Shown: one piece after another, positions 27,301-42,300 of the stretch | How positions within the stretch are numbered: position 1 is the stretch's first letter | How the letters are laid out: each line of letters starts with the position of its first letter | DNA from: Omphiscola glabra | Taxonomy: Eukaryota > Mollusca > Gastropoda > Lymnaeidae | Length of the DNA stretch: 64,000 nucleotides | Assembly (NCBI GenBank): GCA_964017045.1 | Contig: OZ024802.1 | Coordinates: 12,660,435-12,724,434, forward strand | Direction: 5' to 3' | Notes under the pieces: model-generated | What the model saw: only the letters and a program-made list of their open reading frames with translations | Databases searched by the model: none | What the model was told of the DNA's origin: nothing | Position numbers and translations under genes: made by a program

Positions 27301-30300
27301 TATATCAATTTAATATGAAAATACACTTACAAGTCCCATACCTATCATCTTTACATGAGTCATTTTAAACTGTCATATATTCTTTAAAAATAAAAATCTA
27401 TAATAAAATTAATGGAGGGGAAAAAGTATTTATGTATGTTTTATGAATACATTTTTTTTAGGAGCATACACACCCACTCCATTATCTGAATTCAAAATAA
27501 CTTGAGACATGTATTTATCACAGTCTGTCATGAGCTCTTCTCCCCAGGCCTGCATCTGTCTTTGTGATGCTTCCTGCTCTAGGCAGTTGTGTAACTGAAT
27601 GGGAATATTGCAAGGAAGGTTAACAATAACAAACCATTGAACGTAAAAAAAAATAATTAAGGTTGAACATTCTGGGAGAGGAGGTTCAGGATTTTTAAAA
27701 AGTAGTTTAAAAAACATACAACACTTATTTTTCGAACCCAGATATTGTACTTTTTATTTTGCAAACATCCAATCCTATTACTGAATAAAAAAATGTATAC
27801 ATTTCACATGAATTCACAATTGCAAAGGACAAGTTTACTACTAAATCAAAAAAATTTGTCCCACTGATCCTCCCATTGGACAGAAGGATGAGGATATTTA
27901 TCAGCAAGAATTCTTTCGACTGGTTCAAATCTACTACTTTTTTTAGTCTCTGTACAGATGTCTCAATCTCTTTATTTTGCTGAGTATTAGTCTTTCATAG
28001 CTAATTTTTAGGAATAAATAGAACACCTGGTATGCAATATTCTGTCAGAGAAGAAAAGACCCTTGTTTTGTTTTTCGTGAGAAGAGAGTATCTAGTGACA
28101 ATATCAGTTGCTAACTCCATAGAAATTTGTTCACTTCATAAAATGGCAAAGATTTAAATGAACACATCTTGTGGATAATAAATGCTAACAGCTTTAGGTG
28201 AGTTTTTAAATGCAGTTCAGAGGACAGATTGCAACGGAACCTGTGTGCACATTATTGGTTGACATGATTGTAACCAATATTAAAACATAGTGCACTAATA
28301 TACCAGTTGATCAATATATGTCCAAATCAGCACCATGTGAACACTTGTTACAGCCATATTTATGATAACAAAATGCTGGACAGGAATCAATAGGTTTTTG
28401 TAAGCTCAAGATTTAGTGTGTTGCATACCAGACTGAGTTACACCCCCCCCCCCTTTAACTATTTTATATAAAGGACATACAAACTAATAATACTAAACAC
28501 CAATAAGAATGTTTGTTTCTTTTACTTTTAAAATTAACAATTTGATTAAAGAAATAAATTGTTGCTCCCATCATGGAACCACTGATTATCATCTGTGCTT
28601 CGTTAGAGGGTTAAAAAAATTTGACTTACGTTTGTGTCCAAATGGAAATTGGAGTAAATGAAAACTTACCTGAGAGACGCAGTTGACCATTCCAGAAATA
28701 AAAGAAGGTGGATATGAGAAATTCCGAAGTTTTTGTTTCAAATCCTCTAAGAAAAATATTAATTTAAAAAATGATGGAGTGATTACTGGTAATTTAATAG
28801 TCGACTGTTCATATTAATTCAATCAAATTTCATGTTAAAAGCTACTAAATAATAACAGCCAATTTATCTCTAGGCCAAGGCCATTTTTAAAATTATGTAA
28901 GGAGTTTTTCATATTATTTAACTTGAGAATAGCCATTTAAGAAGAAATATTAACTTGGACTAAAAGGAATTCTCTTTTAAAAAAAAAAAAAATTTAACTT
29001 GATCACGATACACTAAACACATTGTAACATTTTGATGTAGACAATTGTATTAATGAAATGGTTTTTAATCAGCTAATATTATTAAATATCCTAATGCAGC
29101 ACCATAAGCAGCTTACCTAAAATATCAGATATGGCACCAGAAGGTATTGATTTAGCAGTGGCCCCTAGCACACTAAGAATGTTTGTCCACTTGGTACTGG
29201 GAGAATCATCTGGAAAAAGGTAAAAACTGCTTTGTTTACAATTACTATGATAGTCACATTAGGGATGCACCAATAAGCAATTGGCTAATTTTTACTTCCT
29301 CACTTAAAACAATTGATTTGCTAAAATTCTACTAAAAATTGTTTTTAATTTGATATTTTGAGCATAAACCACCCCTTTTTTTTTATTACATAGATATTAA
29401 AATGTATAACAGGAAAAAAAAAACTTTTTCTGACTGGTGTGCCACAAATTAAGAAATTGTTGCTTATAAAATATCTTAACTATGTTTTATTTTTTATAGT
29501 TTTTATAGGGAAACAAATGTAGGTGTCCAAATAGAATTACTAAATCAGTCATAAAGTAATGTTTAATAAGCATTTTCAGCGTTTATGACTATGTGAGGAT
29601 TTTTTAAAAAAAAGTCTGTCATATTAATGCAACCGTGGATTTGAAAGTCAATTTTACTAACGCTGATATCTAAAATGCTGGGTATCAGAGCTCCCCAGTC
29701 TTAAAAAAATAATTTTAAACACAAGAAAACAATTCCGGCCCCTGTTGAAAAATCAATTTAAAATCTAGACACTTAGACACTGTGCATACCATAACCAGAC
29801 AAAGATAATGCAGTCTCAAAACTAGTTAATATATTTCAGAATGCACACAAAGACAAAGAGACCTTGAATTTTTTTCTAATCGCTTGTCATATATTTTTGT
29901 TAACTACTTCTTTTTGCAGAAAAAATTCCAGTCTGCATCATTTAAAATTTTTTTTTACACCAGTCTGCTGAACGTAATACACTGTTGATTGATTACTGTA
30001 CAAACACACTGAACAATACTGTATTTTATGCACTAACTTCTTTATGGCAAGCTTTCTGTGGGAGTATTCGGTTATCTGAAAACCCCTTCACTACCAATTA
30101 GTTTAGGATAATACACATTCTACTGTAGTTAGAAAGGACATATAGATTCTTCCTAGCATTGAGCACCAGAAGGTAGTTTTATTCATGACCACCAATATCC
30201 AAATACTATCGATATGCATCAACATATTGAAAGAAGTTAACTGTTTTATATAAAACTCACTTGAAATAGGTGGAATTTTTTTCCAATGGTTGATAACTAA

Positions 30301-33300
30301 TTCTTGATCAATTTTCACAGGTGTTTTTGATATTTCAGCCAAAAACATCCAAGCACACTGAAACAAATTTTTTTTAAAGGCATTCAATTTAAAATCTAAA
30401 TTATAATACCATGAAAGAAAAAAAAAGACTCCCAGTAGATTGGATTCTTCAGCATAAGATAATGAGATAAATATATATTTGATGACAGCGATTTTGCAGA
30501 CAGCTCATACCTCAGAATTAGGTCCTTCTACATGAGTCTGCACAGCATTGACAATAGAGGTTTTTAACTTCTTGGTCCTGGCCCAATATTGGCAAGCCTT
30601 TTGTAAATAACGCCTGAGACAACAAAAGCAAAAATCATTATTAAGTCTTTGGTTAAACTTTTTAATTCATTTTAAAATATAATCAAGGAGATACTAATGA
30701 AAAAGTAGGATACAATAATTTTTTATTAAAATTTTTTTTTTAATGATTTCTCACCTCAGTTTTTCACAATTTTGATCAGTGATTATACTCAGAAGGTCCC
30801 ATTCTATACCAGAACTTGAATTTCTGTAGATGATAAATTATAACTTATGTTATAACTTAATTTAAAAGCATTAAAGTAAACTTAATTCTGCTTGTTTTAT
30901 CATACGTAAGATATTATATTACACATCTTATAAAAAAAAAGATTTCATGAAATTATAATACTCAAGGGGGAAAAAAAGCTTATGAAAAAGATATAAAATA
31001 GAAAAGCACAACAAATATTAAAATATTTGATATTTCATCACAAAACTATTTTTTTTATAGGGAAACTAGTTTATTACATTTGCACAAAAAAAAATCAATA
31101 TTTTTATTTTAAAATAATTTTTGTTGTAGTCACCTCGTTGCTACTTTCATATTAAGAAGAATCATTTCCTCTAAAAGATCAAAACATTTTTCTTGTACAG
31201 ATGTTTCTCTATCCATAACCTGAGGCAAGATACCAAATACCCATGCCCTGAAAAAATAAAATAAAATGTGGAACTATTGCAGCTCAGTTGATTTAAAGAA
31301 ACATGAATATTTGGGTCTGACGCAAAAACAAACTAGTTGACTTTGCCATGCTTATAAAATAAGATAATTTTCTTTCATTGATCCAAATAAATGGAAATGT
31401 TTTTTGATTGCACTGTACATACACATTTTCAGCACATCAATTTATACATAATTTAATAAAGTCAACATTATCCAACTAAAACAATTAAACACAAGACATC
31501 TGAATTAAATTATTTCTTAAGCGTAAAAAAACAGTGGACTCCCTTAGTAATAATAAGGGACTTAATTAGTGATCATTTATATTTTGTGACCTCTGGGGGA
31601 GCACGCTGACACAGCAAGAAGCGAGGTGCTTGCAAATGAAAGCGAGGTGCTTGCAAATGAAAGCAAACAGCTTGCAAAAAAAAAAAAGCAAGAGGTCGCA
31701 GTACCTGTTCTATTTATAGCGAACCTGCTTCTTGCTGAATAGGGTTTCGCGCATTCTTACTTGTTGATTTTTTTTTTTTAAAAACCCATAATTCGTATTT
31801 GAATAAACTGAACTGTCAAACTGGTGAATCCGGAGCGAGAGAAAATAAAAACTCGCAAATCTGGAGCTGCAAAATATTTAGCCTCACAAATCCAGAATTC
31901 CGGAAAAGTAGCACCCATGTAGTGAGTTCAATTTTATTGATACTAATAACTTACTTCTGTATCCTTTTATCTTCAGGGAAAGCTTTTAACAATTCTGACA
32001 ATGCTTGGACAGCTTGCTTCCGCACAGAGAGTGCTGGGTCAGCACATCTGTCTTGCAAGGCATCTAAATCCTTGACAAATGTATAATTTAGCCAAAATTT
32101 CATTAAAACAATCAATTACAAACTAGTTAATTGTGTTATAGCATTAATTAATTTTAAATCTCTGTGAAATTCAAACAATTTTGGAGATTATTGGTTTATC
32201 GGAAGAGTGCCATAAATTACTCTGTACCTCATCTCTATATTCTGGTGCTTCGAGTTGAATGACTTTCTGCAATGCTTGAATGGCACACTTTCGAACAACA
32301 ACCTTGGATTCTAATATCCGACGATGGAACATCGAAACAACACCTTTTGTATCAGGGAGATCTAGATAGTTGCAAAAGCATCACAATTAATTAGTAAAAG
32401 TCCACATAGACTGTTATAGTAGGAATTATACATTAAAAATTTAAATGTGAGTGTTGGTTTGGGTCATACATATCTAACCTCTTCTTAATATTTTTATATT
32501 GCAAATGGCGAATCTACCAAGACATTATTTCTCTGTGTACCTAGCATTTGTTCGACTTCTAACAGTAACTCCCCAACCTCCAGTCAAAAACCCTTACACA
32601 GACCTAAATGTGAAATATTTACTACCTTACAATAAGCAAAAGTAAAAAAATGCATACATGGATTAAATCCAGGTGTTAATTCAATGGCACCAAAGTACCC
32701 AGCACTGACTCTGCCTTGTGGAGTTTTGCCATTCTTTCTATCAGATGGTGTATGACTGTTTCTCATTGTCTGTTCAGTTGTGTCATTCTCTTTATCATCA
32801 TTTTCTACACTTTCTTCAGTAGGAACTTTATCATTACAATCTGTGTCTAATGAAATATCCCATAATATTATATGAATTCAATTTCCTGAATCCATGTAAA
32901 ATAAAATAAATATGTATAATTTTTTAAACCTTATCATATTAACCTACTTGTCATCCACAGCAGGATAAAGTACATTCTATCGCATATTGTTATTTCACAG
33001 GTTTATCATCTCAAAAAAAAAAAAACTTTTTGATTTAACAAAAGTCTCTTAGACAAGTCTGTATTACAGTAGAATATTGAATCACAAATTATATGACTTT
33101 TTTTTCAAAATATAGTAGCTGTACAGTTGTGTTGTTTTTTTTTAAAGGTCAGATGTTGCCAAGAGTAATTTCATTCAATAAGTTTCACAAATAGCCTGTA
33201 AAAAGATCTGTAAGCTTTAAATTAACAATATTCACTGGCGTAAAACGTAAGTCCGTGGTCGTCACCATGGTATGCTTAAAAGGGTTAAATAACACATAAT

Positions 33301-36300
33301 TTTGATAACTCTTATCAGGTAAATTATTCAATCTTGTCAAAATTGAGCTTCTTTATTATATTACATGGGGCAGTATCATTTCAATTTTATTATCTTGTCT
33401 TATATGTAATACTTATGAGTCTATATGTGTGGAGAAGCATATAATCAAAATCAGATCCCATTGTCTTAAGTATGTCAATGAAAAGCTGTTCCACATCAAC
33501 CAACCTGTTAGTCTTGCTAAAGCCATGATTGGAGTGGGCATAAAATGTTTGGCAGTGGGTCTGGCTTGTTCTGCTACAGGAGTTATTACTTCCTTGATGG
33601 TCCTCACAATGTCATTATGCTTAGAGTTGGTGCACGATGAAAAACCTAGAAGGGCCCTTGAGCTTACACTAAAAAATAAACAAATAAAGAGTTTATTAGT
33701 TTTTTAACCTTTTTATTAAAATTAAAGATTGCTGGTATTTAATAAAATTACATAATTTTCTATGTAAAAATATCACTGACGCTACAATATGGCGCTGGCT
33801 TCACTAAAAAAATTCAAGATAAGTGTTAAATGAGATTCTTAAAAATACTGCAAGTGGGTTTGGTGCGTAATATTTTTGTTTGCTTTATGGAAATAGTCTC
33901 AATTTAAATGTGATGTAAATTGGATATAAAAAAAAGGGGTTGGCATTAGAATATTAAAATATAGTTCAGGGGCTTAAAAGGTTGCAAACCTGTGGGAGGA
34001 GGGAGAGATTGAGAGAGAGTAAGAGAGAACCTTAATTGGGATTCTTTTAAAGTGTGTCACTTAAATGTATGTTTTGCCAAGCAACTTTAATACATAGAAA
34101 GTTCACGCATTGTGGCCACCATTGTCTGGCAGGCTATAGCTAGAATAATATTTATATAATATTTAACATTCTCAAATAGTTTTACCAACAAATTTTTTTT
34201 TTTTAATGACTTTTTATTTTATCAAGACTGACAGCCAGGCCTAGCTTTGATTGCTGTTCCTTTTCTTTGCTTAAAAAAAAAAAAATCTCTATTGCAATGT
34301 TAAGTGTAGTAAAATAAATTTTGAGCATTCAATATCTTAACAAGTACCGGTACCTTGCATTTACATCAGAGCATCTGCTCAATATGGTGCAGATCATACT
34401 TTTGTGATTAGTGAACTGTGATAGGTCAGGGGGTACATCTGCTGTTCAGAAAAGTAACATTAACAAGCAACACTTTTCAAAACAATGAAGAAAAAAAAAG
34501 TGGGGGGGGGGGGGGGGGGGGGGGGGGGAAAGATATAATAGAATTTTCTCTTTTAAAAAGGAATTAAAATTTAAATATTTACCAACTAATTTTTAATGCA
34601 AATGTTGCGGTGCCAATGGGTATAAAGTTCAAGGAGGTCACAGAGATTAAACTCACCTGATAACTTTCGTTCGGGCAGCTCCAAGAGCCTTAAGATAACA
34701 TCAACAGCAAAGCCTCTCTGAGTGACCTGTTCAAAATAGACATACAACCCCAATAACCATGAGAATGAATGAGAACTCAAAACAGACAATACTTACTTAG
34801 AGTAGTTAATATGAAACAGAACAGAAGGGTCCTTTTTAAATGCACATTGAATCAGTCACACATTTTTGCTCTCTTATCTCATTCAAAATTTTAAAAGTAC
34901 CATAAATAATTTTACCTGACTTCAAGAATTTTCAATAAAAATGACCATAAGTGACTTAGATATACCTGTTGTATTATATATAGTAAAAGTAAATACCCAA
35001 AATGCATAAAGAGAATAAATATATTTGTAGTTTTTTTGGGACATTGACTCATTTATGCATAGAAAGATCACCAATTTCAGGGTACAATTTTGTATGCACA
35101 CAATGGAAAGGATTAAGATGTTTTTGGAAAGACACATCAACAGTGCTAACAGTTTATTTTGAATTGATCTCAGCATTGGGTTAAGACTAGGCTGTCATTA
35201 CTGTTACATTTATATGCATTTGTCAAGAACGTGATCTCAGCATTGGGTTAAGACTAGGCTGTCATTATTGTTGCATTTATATGCATTTGTCAAGAACGTG
35301 ATCTCAGCATTGGGTTAAGACTAGGCTGTCATTACTGTTGCATTTATATGCATTTGTCAAGAACGTGATCTCAGCATTGGGTTAAGACTAGGCTGTCATA
35401 ACTGTTGCATTTATATGCATTTGTCAAGAACGTGATCTCAGCATCGGGTTAAGACTAGGCTGTCATTACTGTTGCATTTATATGCATTTGTCAAGAACGT
35501 GATCTCAGCATTGGGTTAAGACTAGGCTGTCATAACTGTTACATTTATCAAGAACACGCCCCGATGCAGATTTCACTTCCCTGAGCTAGCCTTTACTTTG
35601 TCTTAGAAGTAGTGGATGCACTTACAATTGGTCAATCAGATTATTGAATAATAAAGAGGATTTATTTCCATCAGCATTTATTTATATGCATGTTTTTTTT
35701 CCCCAACACAATCCATTTCTTTCAACAGTGACTGCCTTAATTTGACAACTTTTCTATCAGACATGTTGGTTTGTCAGCCTCAAGGTTTCAAACAGTAGAT
35801 GAATCATACAAAATTGCTTTATTTAATTTCAAGACATGCACAGCAATTTAAGAGAGAAAGAGCAAAGTCCAAGAGATTTTTCAATTAACTATCTACTAGA
35901 AAAAGAAGATATAAACAATATTGTCAATACATGACACTTTTGTAGAAGTAATGTCGGGACAGGAATCGAGACTCAAATTTTTCCATTCTTTTGTGATGCC
36001 AATGAAACATCTAAGAGGGAGCTCAAAATGGGGCGTTAGTTAAAAGTTGTGAAATTTTAATTTCAAAATAGAATTTATGGTGAAATGCCTATAATGAAAT
36101 GTATGTTTACCTTCTTGTGTTTGGAAAGTCGCTTCAGCCATTCCAGCATCTGAGCAAAATCTAGGTCAGGCAAACAGTCCAAAAGTTCAATAACAGCCTG
36201 AGAAATTGTCCAGAAAGATTTGAATGAAAAAGTAAAAAAGTTGAAAGTGGAGATATAATTTGTAGTTACTATAAAATAAATTAACATTTTTAATCACCTC

Positions 36301-39300
36301 CGCAGCATGTGATCTGTACTCTGTTCGATCAGGAACTTTGCAACAAATATGCTGCAACAGTATTTTCAGACTCTGCACACATCGTTCACCCATTTCCTTG
36401 GCAAGGTGCCTGCAAGAGATTTAATAATAACTATTTCTACTGATGAGGACTACCCAAACGGTCAAGAATATATTACATTGTTTATATTTTGGAGATGACA
36501 TAAATATGAAGATAAAAAAAAACCCAACTCACATTACAAAGTCCAGAGCATGTCGTCGTATCAGCAACAGTGGACGATTGAGAGATGCAAAAACTTTCCC
36601 ATCCTCCAAAATTAATATGTGCTCCAAAAACTCCCTGAAGAGCTGGAAAATCACACATAAGGAAAATAGATACAAGAAGTTATTTCAATTTCTTTGGAAT
36701 TGTTATCCAAGTATCAAAACCAATTAATTTAAAAGAACTGCTTCAATAAAAAAAAATTACAAAATTAAATGTTAGCATTTTCAGTAATATTCTATCAATC
36801 AAAATACAACCCTTCATAATAAGTAATTTGTGAAATTTAAAAAAAATACAACTCACCTCATTAACAATGACTGTAACATGACCGTGAAATGGCTGACACA
36901 ATAAATAAATAGCTTTATATACAAGAATTCCAGAACTGCATTTCCTCTTCCTGAAATGTTAAGATATTTAAAGACATGATAGTGTGCCAAAGCAATGGTC
37001 AGGCTCTAAAACAAACTCTGGCTAATGTATTAGCAGAAGTTAGATGAATATAAAAATAAAAATCAAAAGTATCAGAAAATGTACATATATTTATACACAC
37101 ACACCCACATATTTTCATGGGATCTGTCAGTCACAATCTGATCATAAAGCAGACACTACAGGATTAAATCACAAGGCCTGGAATTTTTTTTCTAAGCTGG
37201 TTCCCTAGACAGCAATTCACCTCTCCATGCATCTGAATAACCCAAGGGAACGCAATGTGAGGATGATTCAACTTGGCACTATTGGCCCTGCAGGAGTTGC
37301 CGGAATTTTCATTGCGTCAATGTCAAACCAAATACTAGACTCAATCTCAGAGTTTTAATTGAAAGTTGTACTTCTCTGAGATGAGTTGCCAAGTCTCATC
37401 CACCCAGGGTGCTGGTGGTGTTTTTGCTGGGGATTGAACTCCTGTCCACAAGCTTGGGATTGACTCAGTTTAGACTGCTCAGCCAAACAGCTCGCACGCA
37501 CCCACGGACACACACATATATTAAATATGAATAACAACAGCGACGCCAAAGGATTCTTTCAAAAGCAAATTCAAAATGTAAGGGATAATACAATTTTGTC
37601 TTCTTCTTTGCCTGAAGCAACGTAAGACCTCTGAAATGGCTTGGTAAAAGTGAACATGTCATCAGACACATCAAGAATATGTTGGAGCTTTGAAATTATG
37701 ACATCCAAGTTTCAATTTCAAATCTTCCATATATACATTCCATGTGTGACAGATCCTCCATGACTAGATGTCATAACCCTGCCCCTCTCTCCCCACCATA
37801 AATAATCAAACAACGGATCTTCATTGCCAAAAAATAATATAAAAAATAGAAGAAACTGATACTAACATAAATGCTCTATACATGTAAAATCCATCCATTC
37901 AATTCCAACAAAACAAGAGCACGGCTTACCACTGTCCCATCGCTTCTAACATAGATTCCGGGTCAACTTTTGCAAGGTTCAATAACACTCCTACCAGCTG
38001 TATGGCAGTAGACTCCGATTGGCGCAAGGAGTACTTCTCACAAATTAAAAGAACATCCTACAAAAAAAAGGTAAGTTTTGCCTTTTCTCAGTGTTGGCGC
38101 TGTTCTGAACCTTTCGCTCAAAATTATTGAATTTATTAATAAAACATATCTTGCCATTTTTAAAAAAACATTTGACCCAATTGACATATGCTAAAAAATA
38201 TTTTTTCTAATTTGCTCGTGGCTTGTTTTTTGTGTGCATTTGGATACATTGCAAAAATCCCATAGGTGTAGATATATCTATAATAATTGATGGACTGCAT
38301 TCAAGTTGTGTAAATGAAATACAAGAACAAGGTATACTAAACTTGAATTCATAGACAGGAAAAAAGATTTTGACGTTTTGGCTTAGAGCTTTCATCATAA
38401 AAAACTTTAGAGATTTCCTTTTTGTTGCCGCAAGGAGGATTAAGGGAAATCTCTAAAGTTTTTTTGCTGTGATCTGATGCTTGTTATACTTCTTTTTGTG
38501 TTGTTTTCTGATGAAGGCTCTAAGCCGAAACATCAAAATCTTTTGTCCTGTCTATGAATTCAAGTTTAGCATACCTTGTTTTATATTTCATTTGAGATAT
38601 ATCTAAAAGTATAATGCAAACATTTCAACACTGTCTAACCCCGAATCCCCCAGCAAACAATTCCATTACTTTGACTCTGGTATCCCTGAAGAAACCATAA
38701 CTTAAACACACACATGTACCAAACACTGAACACTATCCTTTACATTTTCAATGATTGAATACGTTTTTTCTTCACTTGCTACCTGAAGTAGTAAATTCAT
38801 TAAGTGATCCAGCTTTTCAATATCATCAGGATCCAGTTCAAGTACTTCATCTTCTCCTTCACTCCCTTGATGTTCATCATCAGTATTCTAAACATAGTAA
38901 ATTACTCAATTTTAGTTTGATTTTCTATAGGCAGAAAAAAAAAAATTAGTTCATTTTAAGATTTAATATAATATGAAAATATTATTTTTTCCTATAGGCT
39001 GGGTATGAGCATGACACTTAAATGTATGTTTTTTAAATTCCTTTTATTAAAAATATTTTATAATTTTCCTTGTTGACACCAATGTCACAGAACTTGACAC
39101 AAACAAAAGATGCTGACAGATCCATTAACCCCCTTCACCCCAATAGTGCCATATCTCATTTGTCACAGGAGAAGCTCTCACACAGCTACCTATAAGAGAA
39201 GCTCCACACATCTTATTTTATAAGCAAACGATGGGATACAATATGACTTGAATAAAACATCTGATGGGTGAATGGGAACATCCCAAAGACATCAAAATGT

Positions 39301-42300
39301 GACACATTTTACAAATTAACACATACACACATCTTTTAAGTTAAAAAAAAATATTTGTTTTAAGAAGTTCAAAATTTTGTTTAAACACATACTGCATGAG
39401 ACTGGGCTTCATCTGAGACTCTTTTCTGCTTGCCTCCTTTAGATTTTTTAGACTTCTGACTTGCTTTTATGTTGGTCTCATTCCTTTTTCTCTTGCCTGT
39501 ACTCTGGCCGCCTGTAAATTAAATAAGACTTGAATGAGGAACATAAACAAGGCTTAAAATTATTTAAATTAACATTGATTTAGATTTTGTCACTCCTGCC
39601 ACCATCACCATTTGGTCACTCCTGCCACCACCACCATTTGGATTTTTATCATTTCTGTCAACTTTTCTGATAATTTCTCACATGGTTTGAGTCCTTCATT
39701 AGTGCCCTATTCAAGTACACAACCGTAGCCAATTTTTTCTGAGAGTTGTTTTTAGTTTCCATTTAACTATAAATCAAAAGTACTTTTACAAACAGACAGG
39801 AGATTGGCAATTTTTCCAGTAACTCAATAAGACTTCAGCCTATTTATTAACTGCTTATTAAATGAAATATATTATTAAAATATCATACCACTCTTTTTCC
39901 ATTTGTTGAGAAGTCGACAAGCCTGGAGGAAAAGTTCAGGGTTGTAAATCTGAAATGCAGCACTGCCTGCAAATACAATGAGGCACTTTTTAAATGGTGT
40001 TTGTTCTTTTTCTTTTGTTGCAACATTGACAAATTATCCATTTTACAGTTTAAAATGTCCTGGCTATAATTATAATTATTATTAGAGGTTTTATATAGCT
40101 CGGTACCCCAGCCTAGGGTTGGGCTATAAGATAACAAATTTAGCACTTTTTAGACGGAGCCTATTAGGAGTCTCTGTGCCAAGAAGATGGAGCTGTTTTA
40201 AAGTTCGGCAGTCATATTACAAAAAAAAAAAAATTAAAAAAAATAAATAAATAATTACTTCACAAATATAAAACTATATATTATATTCTTGCAGGGAATT
40301 GAATGAACTAATGCCTTCTTTATGAATCAAGCTGAAACCTCAACAGTAATGCAAATGAGATATCCTGATTTGTATGCATGCACTATTATTTTTACACTTA
40401 GAATAAACAAGTCTTATTGCTGAACTTTGTTAAATTCTATGATTGTTGAAGCCTAAATAAGTCCTATCTTATATTTCAATGAGATATAGTTTGAAAAACT
40501 ACATACAATATTCCCCTTTTGACATAATTCAAGGTCACATATATTTTAAGCGACTCAAAGCAATCTGATCAGCTGGTATGAAGACCAGCAAGCCAATCTT
40601 GAGGCTTGAATTATCAGGCCGATTGATCATCCCTCCATCTTTTTGCCATTCGAGCCTGGGCCAATACATCAGCCCAGCCGTCCCAAAAGCTTAAACAAAT
40701 ATTAGAAAAATCCTGAGTTTGTAACTGAAACAATGAAAAGTTATTAAAATATGAAATAGTAATACATTTTATGCTTAAATTACTATCAAACCTGGCAAGG
40801 CAATAAGCTTCAGATAAACTGATGCAGCAATAACACCAGCAGCTCTCTCTGAAAAGCTACATGAAATCTAAAAGAAAAAAAAATATTTAAAATTATATTT
40901 CATCAATAAATTTTTAAAAATAAATAAATATATTTTTTAAAATAATATTTTGAAGAAAGAAAAAAAAATATATACACATATATACACACACACACATTTT
41001 AAAGATAATTATTGTTTAGATGCAACTTAGTAACGAGAAAGCCAAATTTTCCAGATACATTACCAATGTTAACAAGAAGTAGAATGCTCACCTTATTGGA
41101 ATTATGACAGAGGAATGCCAAAATAGCTACCAATGTTTTGTGAGATATTTCACTTTCAACCAAGATAATCCATAGGCCTGAAAAGTAGAGTTAAATAGTA
41201 ATATCTTTCTCCCTTGACATTATTTATATATTCATAATACCCTAAATTAGATGAATTGTAAGGTTATTTTTTTTAAAGTGAAACCACAACATTAAAAAAA
41301 ATTAAGAATAACTTTAACAATAAGACTGGTCAACATTGACATCGTTACTAAATTAAAAAGGCCCTAATCTGTAGCATCTTGATGTACTGAACACGAATAT
41401 AGTATAATCATAATTTTATTTTTTTAATTGGCTCTCATTTTGAAGATATTTCATATAATTCATTTTCTATGTTTAAAAGTGTAAATTATGTATCTATTAG
41501 GACTGCAACAACATCTTAAATCAATGCTGTTTGCAATCCCTATGGTGCGGAGAGAGCCAAGTAACCACATAAATGACTGTCATTTATGCTTAGTTCCTCC
41601 TCTTTTCGGGGGAATAATGAAAAAAAAAAAAAAACAGTTTTGAATAGTCTACTCAAACATTCTGTCTGCATTGAAAACATTTCCACATGGTGAGGGACTT
41701 GCTATTCCACAACCTCCAGCAGAATATTCTCTTGATTCACCTGATGAAGACAAGGGTGAGTTTACTTGTTCTCCTATTTCATCGGCATGCAGTGATCCAG
41801 ATTTACACTGTGGTGCATCATCAGCCCCACACAGACTAACACAGGAAGAACTAAATGACCTGGTTCATGATTTGGACTTATCCAAGAACAAGGCATAATT
41901 GCTAGGATCAAGACTCCAACAATGGAATCTTCTAGACCAGCGGTTCTCAACGTTAAGACCCCTTTGGGGGTCGACAGATTTTTTCACAGGGGTCGCTGAA
42001 GACCATCGAAAAAAACATATACTCTATAGTTATGAATTAGCAACGAAAATAAATTAGTGCTTGGGGGTCGCCACAACACGATGAACTGTATTAATGGGTC
42101 GCGACACTAGGAAGGTTGAGACCACTGTTCTAGACGATGTCACTATTACCTTATATCAAAAGCGTCACCAGCAGTTGGAGATTTTCTTCAGAAAGGAATG
42201 TATTCTGTTATTCTGTTCTGATATTGAGGGCCTCATGAATGCCTTAAAGATCTCCCATGACCCACAAGAATGGAGACTACATGTAGACTCTTTGAATCTT

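Noticed and set aside
37400..37492. Functional tRNA gene
   Set aside because: A-box-like and B-box-like blocks are present, but the body continues as a SINE and no cloverleaf with a 3' acceptor stem could be drawn.
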